The notes: generated from the sequence alone by a model not told the origin. 54,999 bases of DNA from JAVBPR01 sp031549485 (GCA_031549485.1 JAVBPR010000019.1:1-54999), one strand, 5' to 3'; shown: positions 1 through 8,522, counted from the stretch's first letter. Numbers and translations are program-made.

Positions 1-303
1 GACCGTTTCTCCCAAAAATCTTTGAAAATCGCTTTCTCTTTTAAGAGGTCTGTCTATGCCGGCGCTGCCGACTTCAAGGCAGTAACTTTCCGCGATGGGA
101 TCCTCGACATCAAGAATATCCGAAAGTTTGCGGCTGACAGCCTCGCAATCGTCAATCCCGACATATTCTCCCGGTTTGTCAATAAAGACGCGCAAAAACC
201 ACTCGCTGCCCTCTTTTTTGTATTCGACATCCCAAATTTCAACCCCCGCATCTTTCGCGATGGGCTCCGCCATCTTGCGGACCGTTTCGGCAATACCGGA
301 CAT
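1..303 (-). CDS. rimP: Ribosome maturation factor RimP, 3'-truncated by the window edge
   Basis: The first 101 residues of RimP, the 30S-subunit assembly factor, are visible; the rest lies beyond the left edge. The start is the ATG at 303, behind an AGGAGG-like site. The translation shows the N-terminal RimP domain (an EPIAKDAGVEIWDVEY stretch at about residues 13-28) and the hallmark LEVGSAGIDRPLKRESDF near residues 76-93, which matches the family's LEVSSPGLDRPL signature. In many Bacillota rimP heads a nusA-infB operon, which would continue to the left here; that is inference. The usual family length is about 150 residues, so roughly one third is missing. Confidence 0.9.
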   Translation of the reverse strand, partial: MSGIAETVRKMAEPIAKDAGVEIWDVEYKKEGSEWFLRVFIDKPGEYVGIDDCEAVSRKLSDILDVEDPIAESYCLEVGSAGIDRPLKRESDFQRFLGETV

Positions 304-323
304 AACGCCCTCCTTTTTTGCTG

Positions 324-363
324 ATAAAAACTTGAAAGAGTGGGGCGCTCCCCACTCTTTCAA
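324..363 (-). terminator. Rho-independent terminator between the membrane protein gene and rimP
   Basis: A 14-bp perfect stem (332-345 with 350-363) closes a CGCT loop. Read on the minus strand it is followed by a T-rich run at 330-326. It terminates the minus-strand gene ending at 416 and separates it from rimP. Confidence 0.85.
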
Positions 364-415
364 TAAAACTACTTTATTATAATAACATAATGATATTTAT
401 AAAGCAAGCAAAATC

Positions 416-1219
416 TTACTTCTTCTCGTTTATCGACATCATGATGATGTAGAATATGCCGACTACGATGCTAAGCCCGGCAAGCCCGAGCGCTCCGTAG
501 AACAGCGCCATCTTCGGAAAATACAGCGGCAAAGCCCAAACGGCGACTATGGCAACCGGAAGAACTATATGCGGCCAAAGTACAAATTTAGAAGAAGTTA
601 TGCGAAGCCCGGTGTGCTTTGCGCTTAGGTATCCGCTGTTTTTGCGGGCGATAAAAATAAGCAAAACATAGGTAATGCAAACAAGCGCGAAAAATGCAAC
701 GATAAAATATCTGCCGCTTATAACATAAGAATAATCAAATGTTTTGTAGAAAAGGTAGATGCAAAATCCGTTAAACGCCGTCAAAACCGACAGGCTGAAA
801 GCCTCTTTCGGGAAGGTGCAGAAAATGATATAAACGGCGGTCAATATCGGAATCAAAGCATAAAGGATCTGGTTTGTTCTGCTCTGATCGTGCATAAGCC
901 GCATAAAAACGGCAATCAAAAACAAAATTCCGGTTATTACAAGGACAAAGCGCGGCGAGAAAACGCGTTGCTCTGTTTCCGGCTTTTTAAGATTTTTAAG
1001 AAAATAGAAAACGCCGAAAGCGAATAAAAGCGCGGGGATGCAGATTACCAGAGTGTAGCCGATAAGGCGCGCCAATTCGCTCGTCTGAACGCTGCCGAGC
1101 GCTCTTGCGAGCCTGCCGAGCGACATGACAAGAGTAAAGCATAATATTAATACGACTATTATGCGGTTGGAATACAAATCCGATTGTATATCCGCCGGTG
1201 TCCTGTTTTGCTTTGCCAT
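416..1219 (-). CDS. Polytopic membrane protein of unknown function
   Basis: This 267-residue protein starts at an ATG behind a clear GGAGG. Hydrophobic stretches at about residues 20-42, 50-72, 88-108, 115-135, 138-160, 170-192, 212-232 and 235-262 suggest seven or eight transmembrane helices joined by short basic loops. I see no catalytic motif and do not recognise the family. It sits between rsmE and rimP on the same strand, with rsmE 33 bases upstream, so the two may be co-transcribed. The terminator at 324-363 ends the unit. It may be conserved in related Clostridia, but no function can be assigned. Confidence 0.75.
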   Translation of the reverse strand: MAKQNRTPADIQSDLYSNRIIVVLILCFTLVMSLGRLARALGSVQTSELARLIGYTLVICIPALLFAFGVFYFLKNLKKPETEQRVFSPRFVLVITGILFLIAVFMRLMHDQSRTNQILYALIPILTAVYIIFCTFPKEAFSLSVLTAFNGFCIYLFYKTFDYSYVISGRYFIVAFFALVCITYVLLIFIARKNSGYLSAKHTGLRITSSKFVLWPHIVLPVAIVAVWALPLYFPKMALFYGALGLAGLSIVVGIFYIIMMSINEKK

Positions 1220-1252
1220 TTTACTTCCTCCAAGTTATGCTTATTCTGTCTA

Positions 1253-1972
1253 TTAACCGAGATTGCCAGTTTTATACATTAAAATACCGAGAAAACAAAT
1301 CGGTGCCGTTTCGCAGCGGAGAATCCTTTTGCCAAGCCCGATTTTTATCAGTCCCGACGCTTCCGCTTTTGCAACTTCGGAAATCGAAAAGCCGCCTTCC
1401 GGGCCTACTAAAAACGCTATTTCTTCGGGATTGTTTTTTAAAAGATTTTCAACTCCGCTTTCCTCTGCGGCTTCATATAATATCGCGGAGGCTTGGTATT
1501 TCGCCATTTTTGCAATCGCCTGCTCAAACTTCATCGGTTTGCCGATTTCGGGGATTATTCCCCGCCCCGACTGCTTTGCCGCCGCCTCGCTGATTGCCGC
1601 AAGACGTTCTATCTTTTTTGAAATATCTTTTGCGCTTACGATGCTTCGCTCTGTTTCGACCGGGATGATTTCATGCGCCCCGAGCTCGACCGATTTTTTT
1701 ATGACCTCTGCGAGCTTGTCCCCTTTTGGAATTCCCATAAAAACAGAAACTTTAACGCTCGGTTCCGCGGCGCAGGGCGCTTTTGAGATAATCTCAAGAG
1801 AAACGGGAGAAAGCGAGACGAGCCGGCACTCATAGTCGACTCCCGAGGAGCAAACGGTAAAAACATCGCCTATTTCGCTGCGCAAAACTTTTGTTATATG
1901 TTTTGCATCTTCGCCGATAATATTTATCACGTTGCCGTTTATTTTATCGACCGGAACAAAAAATTTGGGCAT
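1253..1972 (-). CDS. rsmE: 16S rRNA (uracil1498-N3)-methyltransferase RsmE
   Basis: RsmE uses S-adenosylmethionine to methylate N3 of U1498 in helix 44 of 16S rRNA. The 239 residues match the usual family length. The N-terminal PUA-like part has DAKHITKVLRSEIGD (about residues 22-36). The C-terminal SPOUT knot has LVGPEGGFSISEV (about 188-200) and LGKRILRCETA (about 213-223), which form the cofactor-binding trefoil. The gene follows prmA on the same strand after a 76-base gap; the pair is common in Bacillota and both act on the ribosome. The ribosome binding site is weak (AGAGAG about 8 bases upstream), so expression may depend on prmA transcription. Confidence 0.93.
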   Translation of the reverse strand: MPKFFVPVDKINGNVINIIGEDAKHITKVLRSEIGDVFTVCSSGVDYECRLVSLSPVSLEIISKAPCAAEPSVKVSVFMGIPKGDKLAEVIKKSVELGAHEIIPVETERSIVSAKDISKKIERLAAISEAAAKQSGRGIIPEIGKPMKFEQAIAKMAKYQASAILYEAAEESGVENLLKNNPEEIAFLVGPEGGFSISEVAKAEASGLIKIGLGKRILRCETAPICFLGILMYKTGNLG

Positions 1973-2048
1973 TTTTGCTCTCTCTTTTTCGCAATTTTAA
2001 CTTATTATAATATTTTTTAAATATACTGTCAAAAATATTTTGCAAATT

Positions 2049-2984
2049 TTATTTTGCAAACTTTGAAACAAGGCAAACCCAGTCTTCCATTTCCTGTTTT
2101 TCAACTATTTCAAAGCCCCCGGAACAAAGCGCGTTTTCAACTTCAAGCGCGCGCATGCCGATGATTCCCGAGGCGATAAAAACGCCGCCATCTTTAAGAA
2201 TTTCTTTTACCGACGGCAGAATGGCAATAATTACGTCGGCAACGATATTAGCGACCACAATGTCCGCTTTTTCGGCGCATAGCCTGTGAAGCAGTATTTT
2301 GTCTTTAATGACGTCACCCGCAATAAAGTCGCACGAAACACCGTTTAACTCCGCGTTTTGTGCCGCGACATCCGCCGCATTTTTGTCGACGTCAATTCCC
2401 TTGACTTCGCCTGCGCCGAGCAGCTTTGCGATTATCGCAAGAATGCCGCTTCCGCAGCCGAGGTCATAAATCCGCGCGCCATTATTAACTCTTTTTTCAA
2501 GCTGCTGCATGCAAAGTTTGGTCGTTGCATGGCTTCCGCTTCCGAACGCCATGCCGGGATTGCATTTGAAAATTATCCTGCCCTCCGTGTCTCCCGGTTC
2601 TTCCCATTCCGGAACGACGTAAAGCCGCTTTCCGACCGCAAAAGGCTTATAATATTTTTTCCATGAATTTGCGAAATCCTCTTCCCTTACCGAGGAAAAC
2701 TTAATGCTGTCCGCGTATTTTTCAATCAGGGCTATTATCCTTTTGCTTTGCTCCTCACCCTGCTCATTTTTCGCCGTATAAAATTTTATGCGGCTGCTTT
2801 TTTCTTTTTCTTCCACAAGCGAATTCTCGATATAATCCCAATACGCCGTCTCCCGCTCGACAAAATTTTTGAACTCGCGCGGATCCTCTATAACAAAGCC
2901 GCCGAGGTCGGACGCAGTGAGTATCGCCGAAACTTCTTCGATTAAATTTTCCGGAAGATTGATTATTATTTCTTTATATTCCAT
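2049..2984 (-). CDS. prmA: Ribosomal protein L11 methyltransferase PrmA
   Basis: PrmA trimethylates ribosomal protein L11. The chosen start at 2984 gives 311 residues beginning MEYKEIIINLPENLIEE, a typical PrmA N-terminus, with GGGG 8-12 bases upstream. The open frame extends to 3101, but that part is not PrmA-like and overlaps the divergent gene. Signatures are the linker motif NPGMAFGSGSHATTKLC and the SAM-binding YDLGCGSGILAIIAKLLGAG followed by KGIDVD. The C-terminal VANIVADVI is the family's catalytic-region motif. It lies directly upstream of rsmE and is divergent from the acetyltransferase gene at 3044. Confidence 0.93.
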   Translation of the reverse strand: MEYKEIIINLPENLIEEVSAILTASDLGGFVIEDPREFKNFVERETAYWDYIENSLVEEKEKSSRIKFYTAKNEQGEEQSKRIIALIEKYADSIKFSSVREEDFANSWKKYYKPFAVGKRLYVVPEWEEPGDTEGRIIFKCNPGMAFGSGSHATTKLCMQQLEKRVNNGARIYDLGCGSGILAIIAKLLGAGEVKGIDVDKNAADVAAQNAELNGVSCDFIAGDVIKDKILLHRLCAEKADIVVANIVADVIIAILPSVKEILKDGGVFIASGIIGMRALEVENALCSGGFEIVEKQEMEDWVCLVSKFAK

Positions 2985-3002
2985 TTTATCTACCCCGCTT
3001 TT

Positions 3003-3011
3003 TGGTATAAT
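3003..3011 (+). promoter_or_regulatory. Extended -10 promoter for the acetyltransferase gene
   Basis: TATAAT at 3006-3011 is preceded by TG at 3003-3004 (TGGTATAAT), the extended -10 form that tolerates a weak -35. It lies 33 bases before the ATG at 3044, within the 59-bp divergent spacer with prmA. Confidence 0.55.
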
Positions 3012-3043
3012 AAGTATATCACACTTAAAAAAGGATTCGGAAT

Positions 3044-4108
3044 ATGATAACAAGATTTGCACTTCCCGAGAATAAAAACAGCTTTCGCAGCCTCTATACA
3101 AGCTGCTTTAACGACGAAGAAAAGTTCGTCGATTTTATGTTTCTAAAAAAGTTTGCTCCGCAATACTCCGCCGGAACTTTTGACGGCGACCGCCTTGTTT
3201 CCGCCCTTTCGGCGACGCCGGTCACCATTTCGGTGCGCGGGACAAGCATTCCCGCCGCCCTTGTTTACGGCGTTTGCACCGATTCTGAATATAGCGGGAA
3301 AGGTTTAATGACCACCACATTTTCGTATTTTCTTGAAAATAGCGGCTTTTCGCTTTTCGTTCACACCCCGGTCGTTCCTGCAACCTATATGAGGCTTTCT
3401 CATCTGCCGGTTTCGGAAACGGCACATCTAAAAAGTTACAGTTCCGCCGCTTCGAAGCGGGCTAAAATACTTGACGCTGCAAATTACCGCGAGGATATTT
3501 CGCGCATTTACGGCAGCGCCGCGAAAAATTACAGCGGAATCGTTCTCCGCGACGCGGACGACTGGGATTTAAAAATCGCCGATTATACCGCCGGCGACGG
3601 TCAATTCATCGGCCTTTTTGACGGAAAAATGCTCTTAGGCTATGCCGTGATATTCGAAACTCCGGAAAAGCTTATATGCGAGGAGATGTTTTGTGCCTGT
3701 GAAGCTGACCGGAGGGAGCTTATCGCGCATATTTTTTCTCTTGCCGCAGGGCGCGAATGCGATATTTCACTGCCGCCCGACTTAGAGCTCGGAACCGCCG
3801 AAATTCAAGGCGTTGCGGGCATCGTTCGGCCCGAAATTATCCTAAAACTTCTCGGGAAAAACCTGCCTGTAACGGTCGGGATAACCGATGAAAAAATCCC
3901 GCAAAACTGCGGCGTTTATGATTTCAAAGGGAAAAAGCTCGAGGATGTAACTCCTGATTTCGAGCTTAAAGCCGGCGAACTTGCCCAGCTTTTGTTCGGA
4001 TACAAGGCTCTTTCCGAGCTTGACGCGCGAATTTATAAAAAGGATGCCGCCGACGTTATCGCAAAAAATTTCAAAAAATGCGTTTGCTATATTGTTGATA
4101 AATATTAA
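3044..4108 (+). CDS. GNAT-family N-acetyltransferase (Eis-like)
   Basis: This 354-residue protein starts at an ATG behind AAAAAAGG. The N-terminal half is a GNAT fold: beta strands around SALSATPVTISVRG and the acetyl-CoA binding loop VCTDSEYSGKGLMTTTF (about residues 79-95), where the usual R/Q-x-x-G-x-G/A motif appears as SGKG. The length, with a second degenerate GNAT-like half and a small C-terminal part, resembles Eis-type enzymes (Acetyltransf_9) rather than single-domain GNATs. The substrate cannot be read from the sequence. The parAB promoter begins inside the last codons of this gene, so parAB probably has its own transcription start. Confidence 0.75.
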   Translation: MITRFALPENKNSFRSLYTSCFNDEEKFVDFMFLKKFAPQYSAGTFDGDRLVSALSATPVTISVRGTSIPAALVYGVCTDSEYSGKGLMTTTFSYFLENSGFSLFVHTPVVPATYMRLSHLPVSETAHLKSYSSAASKRAKILDAANYREDISRIYGSAAKNYSGIVLRDADDWDLKIADYTAGDGQFIGLFDGKMLLGYAVIFETPEKLICEEMFCACEADRRELIAHIFSLAAGRECDISLPPDLELGTAEIQGVAGIVRPEIILKLLGKNLPVTVGITDEKIPQNCGVYDFKGKKLEDVTPDFELKAGELAQLLFGYKALSELDARIYKKDAADVIAKNFKKCVCYIVDKY

Positions 4109-4120
4109 CAATGGTATAAT
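4092..4120 (+). promoter_or_regulatory. Sigma-A type promoter for parAB, with an inverted repeat
   Basis: TTGTTG (4092-4097), a 17-bp spacer and TATAAT (4115-4120) with an upstream TG make a good vegetative promoter. The half-sites ATTGTT (4091-4096) and AACAAT (4107-4112) form a palindrome over the -35 and spacer and could bind a repressor. Autorepression by ParA/ParB is possible but is inference. Confidence 0.6.
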
Positions 4121-4153
4121 GAACTTTAATTACGGGAAAGGCGGTAACACATT

Positions 4154-4927
4154 TTGGGCAAAATCATTGCGATTGCAAATCAAAAAGGCGGAGTCGGTAA
4201 AACCACCACTTCGGTCAATTTGGCTGCCTGCCTCGGCGATCTCGGGAAGAAAACGCTGCTTATAGACATGGATCCTCAGGGAAACGCCTCGAGCGGCTTC
4301 GGAGTGGACAAGCGGACGCTTTCCGCCTCTTCTTACGAGCTTGTTATGGGCGATATAAAAGCGGAGGATGCGGTTATCATAACGGCCGCGAAAAATGTTT
4401 CGATAATCCCGTCCAACATAAACCTTGCGGGCGCGGAAATTGAGCTTGCCGAAAAGCAGCACCGCGCCGATTCACTAAAAACTTCGCTGCTTGCCCTTAG
4501 GCATGCATATGATTTTATTTTGATCGACTGCCCTCCGAGCCTCGGGCTTGTTACACTAAACGCCCTCACCGCCGCCGACACGGTTTTGATTCCGATACAA
4601 TGCGAGTTTTATGCGCTGGAAGGGCTTTCCCAGCTTTGCAACACGATAAAACAGGTTAAAAATACATATAACCCCGAGCTTGATATCGAAGGCGTTCTTT
4701 TCACCATGTACGATAGCCGCCTTATTCTCACCGCGCAGGTCGCGGCCGAAGTTAAAAAGTTTTTCCCAAGCAAGGTTTACAAAACCTGTATCCCGCGCAA
4801 CGTGCGGCTTTCCGAGGCTCCGAGCCACGGGAAACCAGTAATATATTACGACAAAAGCTCTAAAGGCGCGGAAAGCTATAAAATGTTTGCAAAAGAATTT
4901 TTGAAAGGGGGCGGAGGTAGAAAATGA
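4154..4927 (+). CDS. parA: Chromosome-partitioning ATPase ParA (Soj)
   Basis: ParA/Soj is a dimerising ATPase that works with ParB in origin segregation and, in Bacillota, in control of replication initiation. The start is a TTG at 4154 with AAAGGCGG ahead of it; no ATG fits. The 257 residues carry the deviant Walker A KGGVGKTT (residues 11-18), the A' motif LIDMDPQGNASSGFG (about 36-50) and the Walker B region FILIDCPPSLGLVTLNAL (about 120-137). The length is that of chromosomal Soj. The stop overlaps the parB start by four bases (ATGA), so the two are translationally coupled. Confidence 0.94.
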   Translation: MGKIIAIANQKGGVGKTTTSVNLAACLGDLGKKTLLIDMDPQGNASSGFGVDKRTLSASSYELVMGDIKAEDAVIITAAKNVSIIPSNINLAGAEIELAEKQHRADSLKTSLLALRHAYDFILIDCPPSLGLVTLNALTAADTVLIPIQCEFYALEGLSQLCNTIKQVKNTYNPELDIEGVLFTMYDSRLILTAQVAAEVKKFFPSKVYKTCIPRNVRLSEAPSHGKPVIYYDKSSKGAESYKMFAKEFLKGGGGRK

Positions 4928-5781
4928 GTTTAAAAGGCTTAGGTAAAGGGCTTGAAGCTCTTTTTGACCAAAACGAGATGAGTGTTACTTCGGGCGGCGT
5001 TAAGACGATCGCCATTTCTAAAATAGAGCCGAACAAAGACCAGCCGCGAAAGGCTTTTGCCGGCGACGCCCTGCAAAGCCTTGCCGATTCGATAAAGGAG
5101 CACGGCGTTATCTCCCCGCTTTTGGTTCGCCCGCTTGAAAACGGAAGATACCAGATAATCGCGGGCGAGCGCAGATGGCGTGCTTCGCGCCTTGCCGGGC
5201 TTTCGGAGCTCCCGGTAATTATAATGGATATCACCGACGGCAAAACCCTTGAGATCGCGCTTATAGAAAACCTGCAGCGCGAAAACCTCAACCCTGTTGA
5301 AGAAGCTCTCGGTTACAAGGCTCTTATCGACGAATTCGGTCTGACTCAGGAAGCGGTTGCCGCAAAAATCGGCAAAAGCCGGCCTGCTGTCGCTAATTCT
5401 CTTCGCCTTTTGAACCTTCCGCCGAAAGTTCTCGAAATGGTTCGAAGCGGCGATATCGAAGCGGGCCACGCAAAGGCTGTTTTAAGCTGCAAAACCGATG
5501 CCGACCGCATAAAACTCGCCGAGCTTATCGTCTCCTCGGGCTGCAGCGTTCGAAAAGCCGAAGACCTCGCCAAAAAAATAGGTGAGGTTGCTCCTGCCCC
5601 TGCAAAACAAACCGTTTTGGTCGATTACATAGCAAATTTTGAAAAAAGCCTTTCAGCTCAGCTTTCAAGAAAGGTCCGCCTGGTTCAAAAAGGCGGAAAA
5701 GGAAAGCTGGAGATAGAATATTACGACAACAGCGATCTTGACGCCTTGCTAAATACATTGGGGCTTTATACGGAGGAATAA
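4924..5781 (+). CDS. parB: Chromosome-partitioning protein ParB (Spo0J)
   Basis: ParB binds parS sites and, as a CTP-dependent clamp, loads SMC and stimulates ParA. The 285 residues show the N-terminal ParA-contact segment (KGLGKGLEALFD), the CTPase motif GERRWRASRL at 81-90, the ENLQRENLNPVEEALGY segment (about 114-130) and a helix-turn-helix at about 131-155 (LTQEAVAAKIGKSRPAVANS). The C-terminal dimerisation region is present. Length and order are normal for Spo0J. No consensus parS (TGTTTCACGTGAAACA) was noticed in this window, so the sites are presumably elsewhere. Confidence 0.94.
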   Translation: MSLKGLGKGLEALFDQNEMSVTSGGVKTIAISKIEPNKDQPRKAFAGDALQSLADSIKEHGVISPLLVRPLENGRYQIIAGERRWRASRLAGLSELPVIIMDITDGKTLEIALIENLQRENLNPVEEALGYKALIDEFGLTQEAVAAKIGKSRPAVANSLRLLNLPPKVLEMVRSGDIEAGHAKAVLSCKTDADRIKLAELIVSSGCSVRKAEDLAKKIGEVAPAPAKQTVLVDYIANFEKSLSAQLSRKVRLVQKGGKGKLEIEYYDNSDLDALLNTLGLYTEE

Positions 5782-5782
5782 A

Positions 5783-6286
5783 ATGGAAGAGAAAAAGCAA
5801 AAACTTCCTTGGTACGCGAAGCTAAAGCTAAACGCGCTTCAAGGCTATATAATGGTGTTTTTTGCTATTGCGCTGATTCTTTTGCTTGCAAGCTGGTTTT
5901 TCCAGGCGAGAGAAAACCGCAACAACAAGCATTATCAAAATATTATCGACGAGCAACAGACGGCCATAACGACAAATAACAGCATGATAAAAGATTTACA
6001 GACAAATTATCTTGAAATGCAAAAAAACTATGACGCCGTCATCGCCGAGCTCGCCTCGAAAGATGAAAGCATCTCGACTCTCCAGTCTCAAGTTTCCGAT
6101 TTGATAAATCAAAAATCGACCTTCGAAAAGAAACTTATAAATGAAGAAGCCGTTTCAAAAGCGTATGTCGCGCACAGCAAAGGACAAAAATCGGTGGCAA
6201 AAGCGATTTTCGATACAATCGACACGATGTATTTAAGCGAAAGCTCAAAGGCAATTTACAACGAACTAAAGCAAAAACTTAACTAA
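5783..6286 (+). CDS. Single-pass membrane protein with a coiled coil, parAB-linked
   Basis: This 167-residue protein starts one base after the parB stop, so co-translation is likely. A short basic cytoplasmic tail (MEEKKQKLPWYAKLKLN) precedes one hydrophobic helix at about residues 22-44. A long heptad-rich stretch follows at about 58-135 (QQTAITTNNSMIKDLQ, then repeated L/I spacing), predicted as an extracytoplasmic coiled coil. A short C-terminal helical part resembles a bundle or TPR-like end. The topology recalls DivIC/FtsL-type or EzrA-like proteins, but I do not recognise the family. Its position between parB and serS suggests a segregation or division role, which is inference only. Confidence 0.7.
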   Translation: MEEKKQKLPWYAKLKLNALQGYIMVFFAIALILLLASWFFQARENRNNKHYQNIIDEQQTAITTNNSMIKDLQTNYLEMQKNYDAVIAELASKDESISTLQSQVSDLINQKSTFEKKLINEEAVSKAYVAHSKGQKSVAKAIFDTIDTMYLSESSKAIYNELKQKLN

Positions 6287-6298
6287 AAGGGGTATAAA

Positions 6299-7567
6299 AT
6301 GCTTGATATAAAACTTATAAGAAGCGAACCGGAAGCGGTAAACAAGGCTTTGGCGGCGCGCGGAAAAGGGCATAACATCGACGAAATCCTCGCGCTCGAT
6401 GTAAAGCGGAGAGACCTGATTTTCTCTGTCGAGCAGAAAAAAAGCGAGCAAAACAGCAAGAGCAAGCTCGTTCCGCAGTGGAAAAAAGAAGGCAGAGACA
6501 CAGCGGAACTTTTTGCGGAAATGAAGAAACTATCGGATGAGATAAAAGAAGGCGATGCCGCTCTCGCCGAAATCGACGAGAGCCTCACCTCTATGCTTCT
6601 CAGCATTCCGAATACTCCAAACCCCCTTGTTCCGATAGGCAAAGACGACACCGACAATTTGGAAATCCGTAAAAACGGAACGCCGAGGCAGTTTGATTTT
6701 GCGCCGCTTCCGCACTGGGAAATCGGCAAAGCGCTCGATATTCTCGATCCCGAAACCGCGGCGAAAGTAACCGGCGCGAGATTCCATTTTTATAAAGGGC
6801 TCGGCGCGCGGCTCGAGCGCGCGGTCATAAATTTCTATCTTGATTTTCACAGCAAAAAAAGCGGATATACCGAGATTTTTCCGCCTTTCATGGTAAACCG
6901 CGCTTCGATGACCGGCACCGGCCAGCTCCCGAAATTTGAAGAGGATGCGTTTAAACTTGCAAACGAGGATTATTTCCTAATTCCGACCGCCGAAGTGCCT
7001 GTTACAAATATGTTCCGCGACGAGATTTTAAGCGCAGACGCGCTTCCGATAAAGTACTGCGCTTATTCCGCTTGCTTCCGCGCCGAAGCGGGAAGCGCCG
7101 GCCGCGACACGCGCGGGCTTATCCGCCAGCACCAATTTAATAAAGTTGAGCTTGTTAAATTCGCCGATCCCGAAACCTCTTACGACGAGCTTGAATCGCT
7201 TACAAACGACGCAGCCGCCGTTCTTGAAGCTCTCGGGCTTCCCTATCGCGTTGTCCGCCTATGTTCGGGCGATCTCGGATTTTCTTCCGCTATGACTTAC
7301 GATATCGAGGTTTACATGCCCTCGTATGAAAGATATGTCGAGATAAGCTCCTGCTCTAATTTCGAGGATTTCCAGGCGAGAAGAGCGAACATCCGCTTCC
7401 GCCGCGAAAACGGTGATAAGCCGCAGTTTTTACATACTCTTAACGGCTCGGGAGTCGCCGTCGGCAGAACGGTTGCGGCGATTTTGGAGAATTTCCAAAA
7501 CGCGGACGGTTCGGTTACAATCCCCGAAGCGCTTATCCCCTACATGGGTTGCGATAAAATCGGCTGA
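6299..7567 (+). CDS. serS: Serine--tRNA ligase
   Basis: SerRS charges tRNA-Ser with serine. The 422 residues start at an ATG with AAAGGGG upstream. The N-terminal two-helix coiled coil that grips the tRNA long arm spans about residues 30-100 (rich in K/E/S). The class II core has motif 2 around SACFRAEAGSAGRDTRGLIR (about 259-278), with the conserved arginines, and motif 3 at VAVGRTVAAILENFQ (about 385-399). The VEISSCSNFEDFQARR segment is typical. It follows the coiled-coil membrane gene by 12 bases and ends the parAB transcription unit at the hairpin 7593-7619. Confidence 0.96.
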   Translation: MLDIKLIRSEPEAVNKALAARGKGHNIDEILALDVKRRDLIFSVEQKKSEQNSKSKLVPQWKKEGRDTAELFAEMKKLSDEIKEGDAALAEIDESLTSMLLSIPNTPNPLVPIGKDDTDNLEIRKNGTPRQFDFAPLPHWEIGKALDILDPETAAKVTGARFHFYKGLGARLERAVINFYLDFHSKKSGYTEIFPPFMVNRASMTGTGQLPKFEEDAFKLANEDYFLIPTAEVPVTNMFRDEILSADALPIKYCAYSACFRAEAGSAGRDTRGLIRQHQFNKVELVKFADPETSYDELESLTNDAAAVLEALGLPYRVVRLCSGDLGFSSAMTYDIEVYMPSYERYVEISSCSNFEDFQARRANIRFRRENGDKPQFLHTLNGSGVAVGRTVAAILENFQNADGSVTIPEALIPYMGCDKIG

Positions 7568-7592
7568 TATTTTTAATTTGGATATAACGAAA

Positions 7593-7619
7593 CGCCCCGA
7601 CAAATGTCGGGGCGATTTT
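7593..7619 (+). terminator. Rho-independent terminator after serS
   Basis: A 10-bp perfect stem (CGCCCCGACA at 7593-7602 with its complement at 7605-7614) is followed by ATTTTG. It ends the parAB-serS unit and also lies just before the 3' end of the convergent lectin gene. Confidence 0.85.
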
Positions 7620-7629
7620 GCAGTTTAAA

Positions 7630-8394
7630 TTATTTCTTTAATGCGTCTTTAATTTTTGCTTCTTCCTTTTTTACAACTGCGGCAACTTTTTTCTCTTCTT
7701 TTTTCACCGCCGCTTTAACTTTCGGAATGTCTTTTTTAATTTCTTTTTTGATGGCGGTTTCTTCTTTTTTAACCGCCGCGACGACTTTAGCTTCGTCTTT
7801 TTTTATAGCTTTTTTAGCGGTCGCAACTTTCTTTGCGACAACTTTTTCGGCGGTTTTGACGTCTTTTTTAACTTCGGCCTTTACCGCCGCTACTTTCTTG
7901 GCGGGAGCAGCTTTTTTAGCAGGAGCTTTTGCGGAAGCAGCTTTTTTTGCCGGCGCAGTTGTTACTTCGGTAAACTTCCAAATCTGGTTCTCGCCGCTGA
8001 AATCCTCCCAAATCTGAAGGCGCGCGCCGCTTCTTTCATCCATGCCGACAATATCAAGAACTTTGCCTGAAAGTTTCGACTTGATTTTATGTCCGCCTTT
8101 TGTCTCTTCGATATGCCAATGCTGGCTGTCGCTGCCGAGGTAATCCCAAAGATGTACCCATGCACCGTCGTTTGTTCCCGCGTGGATTATGTCAAGAACC
8201 TTGCCCGAAAGTTTATTTTCGATTTTATATAAATCTTTTGAAACTTCGGTGGCAACCCAGGTCTGCCCCGCGCCCTTTTTGTTTTCCCAAAGGCGGACAG
8301 CCGCGCCCTTATCCTTGCTGTTACCCTCAACTTCGATAACATTGCCGTTTTTGGCTGAAATTATATAGCTAGCACTTGATGTAATTTTTTTCAT
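7630..8394 (-). CDS. Ricin-type beta-trefoil lectin with a Lys/Ala-rich histone-H1-like tail
   Basis: The chosen start is the ATG at 8394, with AGGAGAG ten bases upstream, giving 254 residues; a longer frame to 8436 lacks such a site. Residues 1 to about 138 form a ricin B-type trefoil: three repeats each end in a Q-x-W motif (GQTWVATEV, SQHWHIEET, NQIWKFTEV), and LSGKVLDI recurs. Residues about 139-254 are almost entirely K, A, E, V and P (AKKAA and VKKEE repeats), like histone-H1-type tails of some bacterial nucleoid proteins. There is no signal peptide or membrane segment, so a cytoplasmic location is implied. The ligand is unknown. The gene is convergent with serS. Confidence 0.85.
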   Translation of the reverse strand: MKKITSSASYIISAKNGNVIEVEGNSKDKGAAVRLWENKKGAGQTWVATEVSKDLYKIENKLSGKVLDIIHAGTNDGAWVHLWDYLGSDSQHWHIEETKGGHKIKSKLSGKVLDIVGMDERSGARLQIWEDFSGENQIWKFTEVTTAPAKKAASAKAPAKKAAPAKKVAAVKAEVKKDVKTAEKVVAKKVATAKKAIKKDEAKVVAAVKKEETAIKKEIKKDIPKVKAAVKKEEKKVAAVVKKEEAKIKDALKK

Positions 8395-8483
8395 AAGTTT
8401 TCTCTCCTTTTCTCTTTTCAAAAGAAATTTTATCACTTTTTAAAAAAATGTCAAATAATAGAAGAATATGCGAAATCCGTTAC

Positions 8484-8513
8484 AAAAAAATGCCCCCGCT
8501 TTTTTTGCGGGGG
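8484..8513 (-). terminator. Rho-independent terminator after the small surface protein gene
   Basis: The stem CCCCCGC (8493-8499) with GCGGGGG (8507-8513) is followed on the minus strand by CA and a run of seven T (8484-8490). It separates the surface protein gene from the lectin gene. Confidence 0.85.
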
Positions 8514-8522
8514 TTGCTTTTT

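Noticed and set aside
4092..7567. parS site near parAB
   Set aside because: No sequence close to TGTTTCACGTGAAACA was found in or near the operon.
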